DNA of 64,000 nt from Thermomonas hydrothermalis (GTDB lineage Bacteria > Pseudomonadota > Gammaproteobacteria > Xanthomonadales > Xanthomonadaceae). Where the stretch lies: positions 12,185 to 76,184 of the forward strand of contig NZ_FQUK01000007.1 in assembly GCF_900129205.1 (NCBI RefSeq). Direction: 5' to 3'. Both the position numbers and the translations under genes were made by a program. Positions 47,110 through 58,653 of this stretch are shown piece after piece. How positions within the stretch are numbered: the stretch's first letter is position 1; every line of letters starts with the position of its first letter. The notes beneath the pieces are model-generated. The model saw nothing but the letters and a program-made list of their open reading frames with translations, had not been told where the DNA came from and did no database searches.

Positions 47110-47499
47110 ATGCCGCCCAAGATCACCCTGCTGTTTGCCGCCCTGCACACCGTCTTGCTGCTGGCGCTGTTGGCGCCGATTTCGCGTCATCGCCACGCCC
47201 ACAAGATCGGGTTGGGCGATGGTGGTGACAAGGAACTGGCCCGCAAGATCCGGGTGCATGCCAACTTCGTCGAGCACGTGCCAATGGCGTTGTTGCTGCT
47301 CGCCCTGCTGGAGATGAACGGCTTGGCGCCGCTGGCCGTCTGGGCGCTGGGCGGCACCCTGCTGGTGGCGCGGGTGATGCACGCGGTGGGGTTGTCGCGG
47401 ACCGGCGGGTATTCGTTCGGGCGCTTCTGGGGGACGGCCCTGACCTGGCTGGTGCTGCTGCTGATGGCGTTGGCCGGGGTGTGGCTGGCCTTGCCCTGA
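47110..47499 (+). CDS. MAPEG-family membrane protein
   Basis: A 129-residue protein with four predicted membrane helices. The family pattern includes IRVHANFVEHVPMALLLLAL (the conserved Asn/Glu region) and RVMHAVGLSRTGG. Members are glutathione-dependent transferases or peroxidases in other organisms; the bacterial role is mostly unknown. The position after ggt fits a glutathione theme. It is convergent with upp, leaving 4 bases between the stops. Confidence 0.88.
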   Translation: MPPKITLLFAALHTVLLLALLAPISRHRHAHKIGLGDGGDKELARKIRVHANFVEHVPMALLLLALLEMNGLAPLAVWALGGTLLVARVMHAVGLSRTGGYSFGRFWGTALTWLVLLLMALAGVWLALP

Positions 47500-47503
47500 T
47501 TTT

Positions 47504-48136
47504 TCAGTCCACCGGCGTCCCGAACAGTCGGTCACCGGCATCGCCCAGGCCGGGGCGGATGTAGGCGTTCTCGTCGAGCCGTTCGTCGATGGCGGCCACG
47601 AATACCTCGATATCCGGATGCGCCGCCTCCAGGGCCGCCAACCCTTCCGGTGCGGCGACCAGGAACAGGCATTTGATGCGCCGACAACCGGCTTGTTTGA
47701 GCATGGCAATGGCCGCGATGGCGCTGCCGCCGGTGGCCAGCATCGGGTCGATCAGCAGGGCGATGCGCTCGTCCATGCGGTCGGCCAGACGCTGGTAATA
47801 GCCTTCCGGACGATGGGTGGTCTCGTTACGGCGCAAGCCGATCACGCTCACCGGCGCAGCCGGTAGCAGCGCCTGCACACCTGGCAGAAAACCAAGACCT
47901 GCGCGCAGGATCGGCACCAGGGTGAGGGCCTCGCCGCGCACGTGTTCGACCGCCAGCGGTCCCGCCCAGGTCTGCACCGTGATCGGCTCGGTGGGCAGGT
48001 CGCGGGTGGCCTCGTAGGCCAGCAGGCTGGCCACTTCACCGGCGATTTGGCGGAAATGCACCGGATCGGTCTGGATGTCGCGCAGCTTGCCGAGCTTATG
48101 GCGGACCAGCGGATGATCGACGACGACGGTTTTCAT
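47504..48136 (-). CDS. upp: Uracil phosphoribosyltransferase
   Basis: Pyrimidine-salvage enzyme making UMP from uracil and PRPP. The 210 residues match the family. Motifs are [24 protein letters not shown], the PRPP site [10 protein letters not shown] and the uracil-binding C-terminal [19 protein letters not shown]. The start is the ATG giving [10 protein letters not shown]. Confidence 0.97.
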   Translation of the reverse strand: MKTVVVDHPLVRHKLGKLRDIQTDPVHFRQIAGEVASLLAYEATRDLPTEPITVQTWAGPLAVEHVRGEALTLVPILRAGLGFLPGVQALLPAAPVSVIGLRRNETTHRPEGYYQRLADRMDERIALLIDPMLATGGSAIAAIAMLKQAGCRRIKCLFLVAAPEGLAALEAAHPDIEVFVAAIDERLDENAYIRPGLGDAGDRLFGTPVD

Positions 48137-48164
48137 ACTGCCAGCGTAGCGGGATCGTGCGCGC

Positions 48165-48197
48165 AAAAACAGACGGGGCGGCCAGATGGCCGCCCCG
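48165..48197 (-). terminator. Intrinsic terminator of the aminotransferase gene
   Basis: CGGGGCGGCC and GGCCGCCCCG (48174-48183 with 48188-48197) form a perfect 10-bp stem with a 4-base loop. On the minus strand it is followed by TCTGTTTTTG, a U-rich tract. This is the most canonical terminator in the window. Confidence 0.8.
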
Positions 48198-48223
48198 GCA
48201 GTGTGGCAGAGCGTGAGTCAGGT

Positions 48224-49717
48224 TCAGGCGGCGGCAGGCCGGGCCACGCGCGGGCCTTCCAGAATCGCGCGCTTGACCATGCCGACCACCAGCTTCAGCT
48301 CGTCCTCGGTCATGGCGAAGTGCGGCGTGAAGCGCAGCGAGTTTTCGCCGCCGTGGATCACACCGATGCCGCGCTCGCGCAGCCACTCCTCGGTGGAACC
48401 GGCGCCGTAGCCCTTGAACTCCTTGGTCAGCTCGCAGGAGAACAGCAGGCCGGTGCCCTGCACCTTGGTGATCGGGCCGTTCAGTTCGGCTTTCAGGGCT
48501 TCCAGCAGGGCGATTGCCTGGCGGCCGCGTTCGCGGATGTTCTCGCGTAGGGCCGGGGTGATCTGGCTGAGCACTGCGCAGGCGACATCGAGTGCGCGCG
48601 GGTTGGCGGTCATGGTGTTGCCGTACAGACCGCGCTTGTAGATGTCGGCAGCGCGTGCGTTGACCGCCAGCACCGACAGCGGGTACTGGCCGGCGTTGAG
48701 CGCCTTGGAATAGGTTTCCATGTCCGGGGCTTCGATGCCTTCAAAGCCGGGGTAATCGACGATCGACAGATAGCCGGTGGCGCGCAGGCCGGCCTGGATC
48801 GAATCCACCAGCAGCAGACTGCCGTGCGCGGCGGTCAGCTCGCGGGCGAGGTTATAGAAGGCCACCGGCACACTGCGGCCGGGGTCGCCTTCGCCCATCA
48901 CCGGCTCCAGGAACATGGCCTCGATGAACCAGCCATTGGCCTCGGCATCGGCGAACACCTTGCGCAGCGCGTCCATGTCATAAGGCGGCACCGTGATCAC
49001 GCTGTGCTCGTTGCGGAAGCTGGCCAGATGCTGCGCATAGGTCTTGCGGGTGGAGTCCGAATACAGCGCCGGGGCTTCGGTGCGGCCATGGAAGGCGCCC
49101 TTGACCACCACCCGCTTGATGGTCTTGCCCGCGTGGCGGGCGCCGGGGTCGGTCATGGTCTTGGCATTGGCATCGACGATGCGGGCGGCCAGCGACACCG
49201 ATTCCGAGCCCGAGTTCAGGCACATGAAAGCGGCATAGGGGCAGCCGCCACGGGTCTGGCCGATCTCCCGGCGCATCGCCCGGGCAAAGCGCAGCTGCGA
49301 GATGCTGGGGGTCATGATGTTGGCCATCGCCTGCGGCTTGGCCATCGCCTCGATCACCGCGGCCGGGGCATGACCCAGACCGAGCATGCCGTAGCCGCCG
49401 GTGTCGTACAGCACCGCCCCCTTCAGGGTGACGATCCACGGCCCGCGCGCGGCCAGTGCCACGTAGGGGTTGGCATTGTCCTGCGAGTAGAAGTTGACGA
49501 ACCCGTCCTGCACCCGGGCGCGTTGGGCGTCTTCGTGCATGTCCAGCAGCTCCGGGAACTCGGCGCGCACGCGCTCATACTCGGCGGCGGCAGCGGCCAC
49601 GGCTTCGGGGAGCTGCGGGTCGCGCGCGGCGAAGGCGGCCAGGGTGGCGTCATCCAGGCCAATGGTGCGCATGCCGCCATGGGCACGCAGCGGGGCAAGG
49701 GTATCGATCAGGTGCAT
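48224..49717 (-). CDS. Class-III PLP-dependent aminotransferase
   Basis: A 497-residue omega-amino-acid-type aminotransferase. Recognisable regions are GYGMLGLGHAPAAVIEAMAK, LNSGSESVSLAARI, VKGAFHGRTEAP, a PLP-binding segment with LLLVDSIQAGLRATG, and the likely Schiff-base Lys in TYSKALNAGQYPLS. Lysine, ornithine or a similar diamine is a plausible substrate but not proven. A Shine-Dalgarno GGGAG precedes the ATG at 49717. A divergent Lrp/AsnC regulator, with a shared spacer of 142 bases, supports amino-acid-responsive control. Confidence 0.8.
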   Translation of the reverse strand: MHLIDTLAPLRAHGGMRTIGLDDATLAAFAARDPQLPEAVAAAAAEYERVRAEFPELLDMHEDAQRARVQDGFVNFYSQDNANPYVALAARGPWIVTLKGAVLYDTGGYGMLGLGHAPAAVIEAMAKPQAMANIMTPSISQLRFARAMRREIGQTRGGCPYAAFMCLNSGSESVSLAARIVDANAKTMTDPGARHAGKTIKRVVVKGAFHGRTEAPALYSDSTRKTYAQHLASFRNEHSVITVPPYDMDALRKVFADAEANGWFIEAMFLEPVMGEGDPGRSVPVAFYNLARELTAAHGSLLLVDSIQAGLRATGYLSIVDYPGFEGIEAPDMETYSKALNAGQYPLSVLAVNARAADIYKRGLYGNTMTANPRALDVACAVLSQITPALRENIRERGRQAIALLEALKAELNGPITKVQGTGLLFSCELTKEFKGYGAGSTEEWLRERGIGVIHGGENSLRFTPHFAMTEDELKLVVGMVKRAILEGPRVARPAAA

Positions 49718-49762
49718 ATGGACTCTCCCGGTCGGCGGCCATGGGCTGCGGGCGGCAGCCGG

Positions 49763-49833
49763 CCAAAATGCCATTATCGCGGGATCGGTGTCGTTCGGTA
49801 GGGTGGTTTCGACCCAAACGCAGGGCATTTTGG
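49763..49833. promoter_or_regulatory. Inverted repeat in the aminotransferase/Lrp divergent spacer
   Basis: CCAAAATGCC (49763-49772) recurs as its exact complement GGCATTTTGG (49824-49833), with centres about 61 bases apart (roughly six helical turns). AT-richer palindromic pairs on one face of the helix suit an octameric Lrp/AsnC regulator. The spacer is the start region of both divergent genes. Confidence 0.5.
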
Positions 49834-49845
49834 GCGAATCGACGG

Positions 49846-49851
49846 TATCAT
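49846..49851 (+). promoter_or_regulatory. -10-like box just upstream of the Lrp gene
   Basis: TATCAT lies 8 bases before the ATG, with no Shine-Dalgarno. The same hexamer, followed by TCG, occurs 6 bases before trmJ. A leaderless transcript is possible. Confidence 0.35.
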
Positions 49852-49859
49852 TCGGCACT

Positions 49860-50291
49860 ATGCGAATTTCTGCCGCCGACGAACAGCTTTTATCCCTGCT
49901 CCGTGAGGACGCCCGCGCGTCCACCGCCGACATTGCCCGCCGGCTGGGGTTGTCCCGCACCACGGTGCAGAACCGGATCGCCCGGCTGGAGCAGAACGGG
50001 GTGATCCGCGGCTATACCGTGCGTGTCGATGACGAACTGGAGCGCAACCGCATCCGCGCTCACATCATGATCACCGTGCGTCCCCGCCAGATGACGTTGG
50101 TGGTCAAGGCCTTGCAGGCCATGCATGAGGTGCGGGTCCTGTACTCGGTCAGCGGCGGTCATGATCTGATCGCGCTGGTGGTGACCAGTACGGTCGGCGA
50201 GATGGATGTGCTGACCGACCGTATCGGCGCCATCGAGGGCGTGGAGCGCACGAATACCTCGATCATCCTGTCCACCAAGTTTGAGCGCTGA
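49860..50291 (+). CDS. Lrp/AsnC-family transcriptional regulator
   Basis: A 143-residue regulator. It has an N-terminal winged helix-turn-helix (about 5-55: [38 protein letters not shown], split by length) and a C-terminal RAM ligand-binding domain (about 65-140: [30 protein letters not shown]). It probably controls the divergent aminotransferase gene and itself through the inverted repeat between them. The effector amino acid is unknown. Confidence 0.93.
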   Translation: MRISAADEQLLSLLREDARASTADIARRLGLSRTTVQNRIARLEQNGVIRGYTVRVDDELERNRIRAHIMITVRPRQMTLVVKALQAMHEVRVLYSVSGGHDLIALVVTSTVGEMDVLTDRIGAIEGVERTNTSIILSTKFER

Positions 50292-50361
50292 AAGCCCCGG
50301 CCCGCAGGCCGGATGCCGCCACCCTCTACAATGCGCAGCCCCTGGCTGCCCTGACGCTGCG

Positions 50362-52535
<2,174 letters not shown>

Positions 52536-52583
52536 GGTGAAGCCCCGGCAAGACGCTCGGCGGTCAGGGTGGCTGGCCAGCCG

Positions 52584-52592
52584 TGGCATAAT
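52584..52592 (+). promoter_or_regulatory. Possible extended -10 promoter of yajC-secDF
   Basis: TGGCATAAT is an extended -10 (TG-n-CATAAT) in the 105-base gap after tgt, leaving a leader of about 45 bases. No good -35 is seen. Confidence 0.4.
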
Positions 52593-52640
52593 CCGCCGCT
52601 GGCCTTGATGCAAGACCTTCCATTTCTTCCGGATGTACTG

Positions 52641-52985
52641 ATGAACCCGATTGATCTGCTGATTCCCGTTGCCCATGCCCAGGCGGCTGCGCCCGCACCT
52701 GCCGCACCGGGCCTGCTGTCCACCCTGCTGTTCCCGATCCTGCTGATCGCGATCATGTATTTCCTGATGATCCGGCCGCAGATCAAGCGCCAGAAAGAGC
52801 ACAAAGTCATGCTCGACAAGCTGGCCCGTGGCGATGAAGTGATCACCAACGGCGGCATTGCGGGCACCGTGGCGGCCATCGGCGAGGCGTTCGTCACCGT
52901 GGAAGTGGCCGACGGTGTGCAGCTGCGTGTGCAGAAGGGCGCCATCGCCAGCGTCCTGCCCAAGGGCACGCTGAAGTCGGCTTGA
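52641..52985 (+). CDS. yajC: Sec translocase accessory subunit YajC
   Basis: A 114-residue single-pass inner-membrane protein associated with SecDF. The membrane helix is LLFPILLIAIMYFLMI (about 37-53), followed by the conserved RPQIKRQKEHKVMLDKL and GDEVITNGGIAGTVAAIG. An Ala/Pro-rich N-terminal stretch lies before the helix. secD follows after 60 bases. Confidence 0.96.
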   Translation: MNPIDLLIPVAHAQAAAPAPAAPGLLSTLLFPILLIAIMYFLMIRPQIKRQKEHKVMLDKLARGDEVITNGGIAGTVAAIGEAFVTVEVADGVQLRVQKGAIASVLPKGTLKSA

Positions 52986-53045
52986 GTCCTTACCCTCTTT
53001 CTTGTCCAGACCTGACGCTGTCACGGCGTCGAGCAGGATCCTGCA

Positions 53046-54890
53046 ATGCTTGAATTTCCACGTTGGAAATACGTCCTCATCCTTCTGGTGCTGGCGCTGA
53101 GCGTGCTTTACGCGCTGCCCAACCTGTACTTGAAGGATCCATCCGTGCAGATCACCGCCAACCGTGGCGCCCTGATCGACGACGCCCTGACCGCGAAAGT
53201 CAGCCAAGTCCTGGCAGACGCCAAGATCAAGCCAAAGTCGATCGCCAAGGAAGGGGAGAGCCTGGTGGTGCGGCTGACCTCGCTGGAGGATCAGGCGCGT
53301 GCCAATACCCTGATCCGCGAAAGCATCGGTGATGGCTATACGGTGGCGCTCAATCTGGCCTCGACCGTGCCGCCGTGGCTGACCCGGCTGGGTGGCAAGC
53401 CGATGGTGCTGGGCCTGGACCTGGTCGGCGGCGTCCATTTCACCCTGCAGGTGGACAAGAAAGCCGCCATCGACAAGCGGTTCGACGCCATCGCCGACGA
53501 TATTCGCAGCACCCTGCGCGATGCCCACGTGCCGTATCGTGCGGTCGAGCGCAGCGGCGTGGACAGCCTGAAAGTGGTGCTGGCCAATCCGGCCGATCTG
53601 GCCAAGGCGCGTGCTGCACTGGTCAAGGCGCAGCCGACGATGACCTATACCGATGGTGCCGATGGCAGCCTGCTGGTGCGGGTGCCGCAGGCCGAGATGC
53701 AGCAGATCGCCAACAGTGCCATCGAGCAGAACCTGACCACCCTGCGTAACCGCGTCAACGAGCTGGGCGTGGCGGAGCCGATCATTCAGCGTCAGGGCGA
53801 AGACCGCATCGTGGTCGAGCTACCGGGGGTGCAGGATACCGCCGAGGCCAAGCGCATGATCGGTGCCACGGCGACCCTGGAATATCGCGCGGTGGTGGAG
53901 GGCAATGCCCAGGAAGCGGCTGAAACCGGCCGCATCCCGCCGGAAGCCAAGCTGTACCGCGACCGCGCCGGTCGTCCGATCCTGCTCAACAAGCGGGTCA
54001 TCGCCACGGGCGACCAGATGGTGGCGGCCAGCGTGTCCACCGACCAGAACGGCCTGCCGGCGGTCAGCGTCACCCTGAACGGGGTTGGCGGCCAGCGCAT
54101 GTTCGACTTCACCAGCGCCAACGTGGGCAAGCCGATGGCGGTGGTGTACACCGAGCGCGTGCCGCAGGTGAAGATGGTCGATGGCAAGGAAGTGCGCAGC
54201 TTCCGGGTCAAGGAGGAGGTGATTTCCGTGGCCAATATCCAGGGCGTGTTCGGCAAGCAGTTCCAGACCACGGGGCTTGAGCGCGCCGAGGCCGAGAACC
54301 TGGCCAAGCTGCTGCGCGCCGGCTCGCTGGCAGCGCCAATGGATTTCGTCGAGGAGTACGTGATCGGCCCCAGCCTGGGCGCGGAGAACGTGGAACGCGG
54401 CGTCAAGGCGGTGGTGTTCTCGTTCCTGTTCACCCTGGTGTTCTTTGGCATCTATTACCGCATGTTCGGCCTGATCACCTCGGTGGCGTTGCTGTTCAAC
54501 CTGGTGATCGTGGTGGCGGTGATGTCGCTGTTTGGTGCCACCATGACCCTGCCGGGGTTTGCGGGTCTGGCGTTGTCGGTGGGCCTGTCGGTGGACGCCA
54601 ATGTGCTGATCAACGAGCGTATCCGTGAAGAATTGCGGCAGGGGGTGCCGCCCAAGACGGCTATTGCCATGGGCTATGAGCGTGCCTCGCACACCATCAT
54701 GGACGCCAACCTGACCGGCCTGATCGTGGGCGTTGCCCTGTACGCCTTCGGTACCGGCCCGCTGAAGGGCTTTGCGCTGACCATGATCATCGGCATCTTC
54801 GCCTCGATGTTCACGTCGATCACCGTTTCGCGTGCGCTGGCCACCCTGATCTATGGGCGGCGCAAGAAGCTCAAGTCGGTGGCGATCTGA
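53046..54890 (+). CDS. secD: Protein translocase subunit SecD
   Basis: A 614-residue proton-driven RND-type subunit that pulls preproteins through SecYEG. It has an N-terminal membrane helix (KYVLILLVLALSVLYALP), then large periplasmic P1 domains with LGLDLVGGVHFTLQV. A five-helix C-terminal membrane domain follows, with GLALSVGLSVDANVLINERIREELR and MGYERASHTIMDANLTG (split for length). secF follows after 21 bases. Confidence 0.97.
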   Translation: MLEFPRWKYVLILLVLALSVLYALPNLYLKDPSVQITANRGALIDDALTAKVSQVLADAKIKPKSIAKEGESLVVRLTSLEDQARANTLIRESIGDGYTVALNLASTVPPWLTRLGGKPMVLGLDLVGGVHFTLQVDKKAAIDKRFDAIADDIRSTLRDAHVPYRAVERSGVDSLKVVLANPADLAKARAALVKAQPTMTYTDGADGSLLVRVPQAEMQQIANSAIEQNLTTLRNRVNELGVAEPIIQRQGEDRIVVELPGVQDTAEAKRMIGATATLEYRAVVEGNAQEAAETGRIPPEAKLYRDRAGRPILLNKRVIATGDQMVAASVSTDQNGLPAVSVTLNGVGGQRMFDFTSANVGKPMAVVYTERVPQVKMVDGKEVRSFRVKEEVISVANIQGVFGKQFQTTGLERAEAENLAKLLRAGSLAAPMDFVEEYVIGPSLGAENVERGVKAVVFSFLFTLVFFGIYYRMFGLITSVALLFNLVIVVAVMSLFGATMTLPGFAGLALSVGLSVDANVLINERIREELRQGVPPKTAIAMGYERASHTIMDANLTGLIVGVALYAFGTGPLKGFALTMIIGIFASMFTSITVSRALATLIYGRRKKLKSVAI

Positions 54891-54911
54891 CGGGACTAGG
54901 AACCTGACTGC

Positions 54912-55880
54912 ATGAAACTGTTTCCGCTTCACCTCATCCCGAACGACACCAACATCGACTTCATGCGGTACCGCAAGCCGGTGCTGGTGTTCATGCTGCT
55001 GTTGCTGATCGCCTCGATTGCCATCATCGGCCTCAAAGGGTTCACCTTCGCGCTGGAGTTCACCGGCGGCACCATGGTGCGCACCCATTTCTCCAAGCCG
55101 GTCGATGTCGAGCTGGTCCGCAAGAAACTGGCGCAGGCCGGCATGCACAATGCCCAGGTGCAGACCTTCGGCGGCGGCAATGACGTGATGATCCGTCTGC
55201 AGCCGGATAGCCTGCATGTCAACGAGGCCGATGCGGCCCAGAAGGTCGCCGAGCGGGTGCGTGCTGCCATCGATACGCCCGACAACCCCGTGACCGTGCA
55301 GCCTGGCGAGTTCGTCGGGCCGCAGGTCGGGCGCGACCTGGCGATGAATGGCGTATATGCCACCATTTTCATGCTGGTCGGGTTTTTGGCCTACATCGCC
55401 GTGCGCTTCGAGTTCAAATTCGCGGTCGTGGCCAGCATCACCGCCTTCTTCGACCTGATTCTCACCATCGCCTACATGTCGCTGATGGGGCGCGAGTTTG
55501 ATCTCACCGTGTTGGCCGGTCTGCTCTCGGTGATGGGGTTTGCGGTCAACGACATCATCGTGGTGTTCGATCGCGTTCGCGAGAACTTCCGCAGCCTGCG
55601 GGTCGAGCCGCTGGAAGTGCTCAACCGCTCGATCAACCAGACCCTGTCGCGCACGGTCATCACGGCGGTGATGTTCTTCCTGTCGGCATTGGCGCTGTAC
55701 CTGTACGGTGGTAGCTCGATGCAGGGGCTGGCCGAGACCCACATGATCGGCGCGGTGATCGTGGTGGTGTCGTCGGTGGTGGTGGCGGTGCCGATGCTGA
55801 CCATCGGCCCGTTCAAGGTGTCCAAGCAGGATCTGATGCCCAAGGCCAAGGATCACGCCGAGCTAGCGCGCCGGCCCTGA
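54912..55880 (+). CDS. secF: Protein translocase subunit SecF
   Basis: A 322-residue partner of SecD. It has one N-terminal helix (YRKPVLVFMLLLLIASIAII), the signature FALEFTGGTMV and a small periplasmic domain. Five helices follow, including VMGFAVNDIIVVFDRVREN and LNRSINQTLSRTVITA. It ends the tgt-yajC-secDF run. Confidence 0.97.
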   Translation: MKLFPLHLIPNDTNIDFMRYRKPVLVFMLLLLIASIAIIGLKGFTFALEFTGGTMVRTHFSKPVDVELVRKKLAQAGMHNAQVQTFGGGNDVMIRLQPDSLHVNEADAAQKVAERVRAAIDTPDNPVTVQPGEFVGPQVGRDLAMNGVYATIFMLVGFLAYIAVRFEFKFAVVASITAFFDLILTIAYMSLMGREFDLTVLAGLLSVMGFAVNDIIVVFDRVRENFRSLRVEPLEVLNRSINQTLSRTVITAVMFFLSALALYLYGGSSMQGLAETHMIGAVIVVVSSVVVAVPMLTIGPFKVSKQDLMPKAKDHAELARRP

Positions 55881-55904
55881 TCAGTCAGGGCATGTCGTTC
55901 AAGG

Positions 55905-55928
55905 CAGGCCGCAGTTTGCTGCGGCCTG
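55905..55928. terminator. Bidirectional terminator-like hairpin
   Basis: CAGGCCGCAG and CTGCGGCCTG (55905-55914 with 55919-55928) form a perfect 10-bp stem with loop TTTG. It lies between the convergent secF and suhB genes. Confidence 0.7.
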
Positions 55929-55959
55929 TGCCATGTTGGGCCTGCGAGCCGGAAAAACG

Positions 55960-56781
55960 TCAGCCGATGGCTGCGGCGTAACCGGATTGGCGGATCAACG
56001 CCTGCAGTTCGCCGGTCAGCTTCTGGTTGCTGGCGATCAAGGCGCGGCCATGGATACCACGCTGGTCCAGCGGGGCGGTTTGGGCGCCGGCAAAATCGCA
56101 CACCCGGCCGCCCGCTTCGCGCACCAGCAGTATGCCGGCAGCGATGTCCCAGGGCTTGACCCCGGATTCGAAGTACCCGTCGAAGCGGCCGCAGGCGACA
56201 TAGGCCAGATCGAGTGCGGCCGAGCCGGTGCGGCGGATGTCCTCGGCGCTGCGCAGCAGCTCGCGCACGCACTCCAGCTGGGCCGGTGCATGGACCCGTT
56301 CGCGGGGCGGGAAGCCGGTCGCCAGCAGGGCGCCGTCCAGATCACGGCGCTCCGCCACCCGGATGCGGCGGTCATTGAGCACCGCCCCTCTGCCGCGACT
56401 GGCCGTGAACAGCTCGTTGCGCAGCGGATCGAAGATGACCGCATGCTGCGGCTCCCCGCGTTCGACCAGGGCGATCGACACGCACCAGTGCGGAATGCCG
56501 CGCAGATAGTTGCTGGTGCCATCCAGCGGGTCGATCACGAACAGTGCACCGCCCTTGCCAGGCTGGATGCCCGCTTCCTCGCCCAGGAAGCCGGCCTCGG
56601 GATAGGCGCGGCGGAGTTCCTTGACGATGATCTGCTCGGCCTGTTCGTCCACCTCGCTGGCATAGTCTTGCCGGTCTTTCTCGATCACCTTGAGGGCGTC
56701 GAGCCGGTTCATGTTGCGCAACAGGACATTGCCGGCCGCACGGGCCGCCTTGACCATGACGTTGACGACGGGAATCTGCAT
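55960..56781 (-). CDS. suhB: Inositol-1-monophosphatase SuhB
   Basis: A 273-residue Mg-dependent phosphatase, also known to act in rRNA antitermination and assembly. Metal-binding motifs are [17 protein letters not shown] and [17 protein letters not shown]. The start is the ATG giving [17 protein letters not shown]. It is divergent from trmJ, the usual neighbour. Confidence 0.95.
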   Translation of the reverse strand: MQIPVVNVMVKAARAAGNVLLRNMNRLDALKVIEKDRQDYASEVDEQAEQIIVKELRRAYPEAGFLGEEAGIQPGKGGALFVIDPLDGTSNYLRGIPHWCVSIALVERGEPQHAVIFDPLRNELFTASRGRGAVLNDRRIRVAERRDLDGALLATGFPPRERVHAPAQLECVRELLRSAEDIRRTGSAALDLAYVACGRFDGYFESGVKPWDIAAGILLVREAGGRVCDFAGAQTAPLDQRGIHGRALIASNQKLTGELQALIRQSGYAAAIG

Positions 56782-56864
56782 GGCAAAGCGCCTCGCTGAA
56801 AAGAGGAAGTGACGGGAGTAGCGGAAAAGAGCGATGCCCGGCGCGGTGGCCGGGGCGCGCAGTT

Positions 56865-56870
56865 TATCAT
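56865..56870 (+). promoter_or_regulatory. -10-like box just upstream of trmJ
   Basis: TATCAT lies 6 bases before the trmJ ATG, with no Shine-Dalgarno between. If it is functional the message would be leaderless. No clear -35 is seen. Confidence 0.35.
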
Positions 56871-56876
56871 TCGCCG

Positions 56877-57677
56877 ATGAATACTCCACCCAACCCCACG
56901 GACATCGCTGGACGTCTGCGCATCGTGCTGGTGGGCACCCAGCATCCCGGCAACATCGGTGCCGCCGCACGTGCGATGAAGACCATGGGGCTGTCGAAGC
57001 TGGTGCTGGTGGCGCCGGAGAAACGCCCGGATCGTGACACCCATGCCATGGCGGCAGGCGCCGACGATCTGGTCGATGCCGCCCCGGTGTATGCCAGCCT
57101 GGCCGAGGCCGTGGCCGATTGCCACTGGGTGCTGGGCGCGACCGCACGCAGCCGGCGCATTCAATTGGAGCCGCTGCACCCGCGTGATGCAGCAGTCCGG
57201 GCGGTGACGGCTGCGGCCGGCGGGCCGGTCGCCCTGGTGTTCGGGCGTGAGCGTACCGGCCTGGACAACGAAGAACTGCAGCTGTGTCATGCCGCGATCC
57301 ATATCCCGTCCGACCCGGCATTCCCCTCGCTGAATCTGGCGGCAGCGGTGCAGGTGCTCAGCTATGAGCTGCGCTGCGCATTGCTGGGCATGGGCGAGGC
57401 GGCGGGCGATGAGCCTGCCCGCACGCCACCGCCTCCCCCAGGGGTGGCGTCGCATGCTGAGCTGGAAGGGTTTTTCGCGCATCTGGCCGACACCCTGATG
57501 CAGATCGATTTCCACAAGGGCCGGGCACCGGAATCGGCCATGCGCAAACTGCGTCGCCTGTTTTTGCGTGCCAATCTGGACAGTGCCGAAGTGCGGCTGC
57601 TGCGCGGGGTGTTGGCCGATGCCCAGCGGATGGCGCGTTTGGCAGGTCATGCTGCCAGCGGCGAAAAAATCGGGTAG
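56877..57677 (+). CDS. trmJ: tRNA (cytidine/uridine-2'-O-)-methyltransferase TrmJ
   Basis: A 266-residue SPOUT methyltransferase for tRNA position 32. It has the trefoil-knot motifs [34 protein letters not shown] and [16 protein letters not shown]. The C-terminal extension contains a helical segment ([21 protein letters not shown]). The next gene begins 40 bases later and is unrelated. Confidence 0.95.
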   Translation: MNTPPNPTDIAGRLRIVLVGTQHPGNIGAAARAMKTMGLSKLVLVAPEKRPDRDTHAMAAGADDLVDAAPVYASLAEAVADCHWVLGATARSRRIQLEPLHPRDAAVRAVTAAAGGPVALVFGRERTGLDNEELQLCHAAIHIPSDPAFPSLNLAAAVQVLSYELRCALLGMGEAAGDEPARTPPPPPGVASHAELEGFFAHLADTLMQIDFHKGRAPESAMRKLRRLFLRANLDSAEVRLLRGVLADAQRMARLAGHAASGEKIG

Positions 57678-57717
57678 CCTCGACGAGGCCTACGCATCAA
57701 GGGGACGGCGGAACGTC

Positions 57718-58653
57718 ATGCGCATCATCGCGGCAGTTCTGCTCTGCCTTCTGCTGGCGCAGGTATCGGCGGCGACATCTGCACCGGTGTCAGCGTCGTC
57801 GGGGAGTGAGGATGCAGGGGTGCTGGTGCTGGGGCGGGTCAGTGATGACCCCAAGGCCCATTACGATCAGCTCAAGCCGCTGCTCGAGTACGTGGTGCCG
57901 CGCATGGCCGAGGTCGGTATCCACAGCGGGCGCATCCTGATGGCCAAGGACTTGCAGCAGATGGGCAGCTATCTGCGGCGCGGCCGGGTGGACTGGATCA
58001 ATGAAACCGCAGGCAATGCGGCGGTGCTGGAGCAGCGCGGGGTGGCGCATCCACTGCTGCTGGCGGAGCGTGATGGCGTGTTGCGCTATCACAGCGTGAT
58101 TTTCGTCCGCCGCGACAGCCCGATCCAGTCATTGCGCGATCTGGTCGGTCACAGTGTGGCTTTCCAGAACCCGTATTCGACCAGCGCTTACTACCTGCCC
58201 GCGATCACGTTGCTGGAGCAGGGCTTGACCCTGGAACCATTGCTGTCGCCGATGGATAAGCCTGCGCCGGACCGGGTGGGGTATGTATTTGCCCGCACCG
58301 AGCTCAACATCGCGACCTGGGTACACAAGGGCCTGATGGATGCGGGGGTACTCAGCCATCTGGACTGGCGCAACCCGGCCCGGCTGCCACCGGCATTCGT
58401 CCAGGATTTCCGTATCATCGGCCGTAGCGTGGACGTGCCGCGCGCGCTGATCCTGACCCGCGCCGGGCTTGATCCTGCAGTGAGAGCGCGTCTGCGCCAG
58501 GTGCTGCTACAGTCGGCAGAGGATCCTGATGCCCAAGAGGCATTGCAGCGGTTTCTCGATACCCGCCGGATGGTGCCGATCACCGATGAGGATCGGCGTG
58601 CGTTGCAGTGGCTGGGTCGCGGTGTTCGGCGTGTGCGTCAGGAGGTGGAGTGA
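57718..58653 (+). CDS. PhnD-like periplasmic substrate-binding protein
   Basis: A 311-residue secreted type-2 binding protein of the phosphate/phosphite/phosphonate family. It has a signal peptide (about 1-20, AAVLLCLLLAQVSA). The mature part has the order LGRVSDDPKAHYDQLKPLLEYV, DWINETAGNA and the ligand-loop region FQNPYSTSAYYLPAITL. There is no ABC permease or ATPase gene nearby. Instead, the stop overlaps the start of a HAMP-GGDEF-EAL gene by four bases, so it probably senses a ligand for that protein. The ligand is unknown. Confidence 0.85.
   Translation: MRIIAAVLLCLLLAQVSAATSAPVSASSGSEDAGVLVLGRVSDDPKAHYDQLKPLLEYVVPRMAEVGIHSGRILMAKDLQQMGSYLRRGRVDWINETAGNAAVLEQRGVAHPLLLAERDGVLRYHSVIFVRRDSPIQSLRDLVGHSVAFQNPYSTSAYYLPAITLLEQGLTLEPLLSPMDKPAPDRVGYVFARTELNIATWVHKGLMDAGVLSHLDWRNPARLPPAFVQDFRIIGRSVDVPRALILTRAGLDPAVRARLRQVLLQSAEDPDAQEALQRFLDTRRMVPITDEDRRALQWLGRGVRRVRQEVE

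Noticed and set aside
53820-55856. 678-codon minus-strand frame opposite secD and secF
   Set aside because: A mirror frame of strongly conserved genes, rich in His, Gln and Arg, with no plausible start signal.
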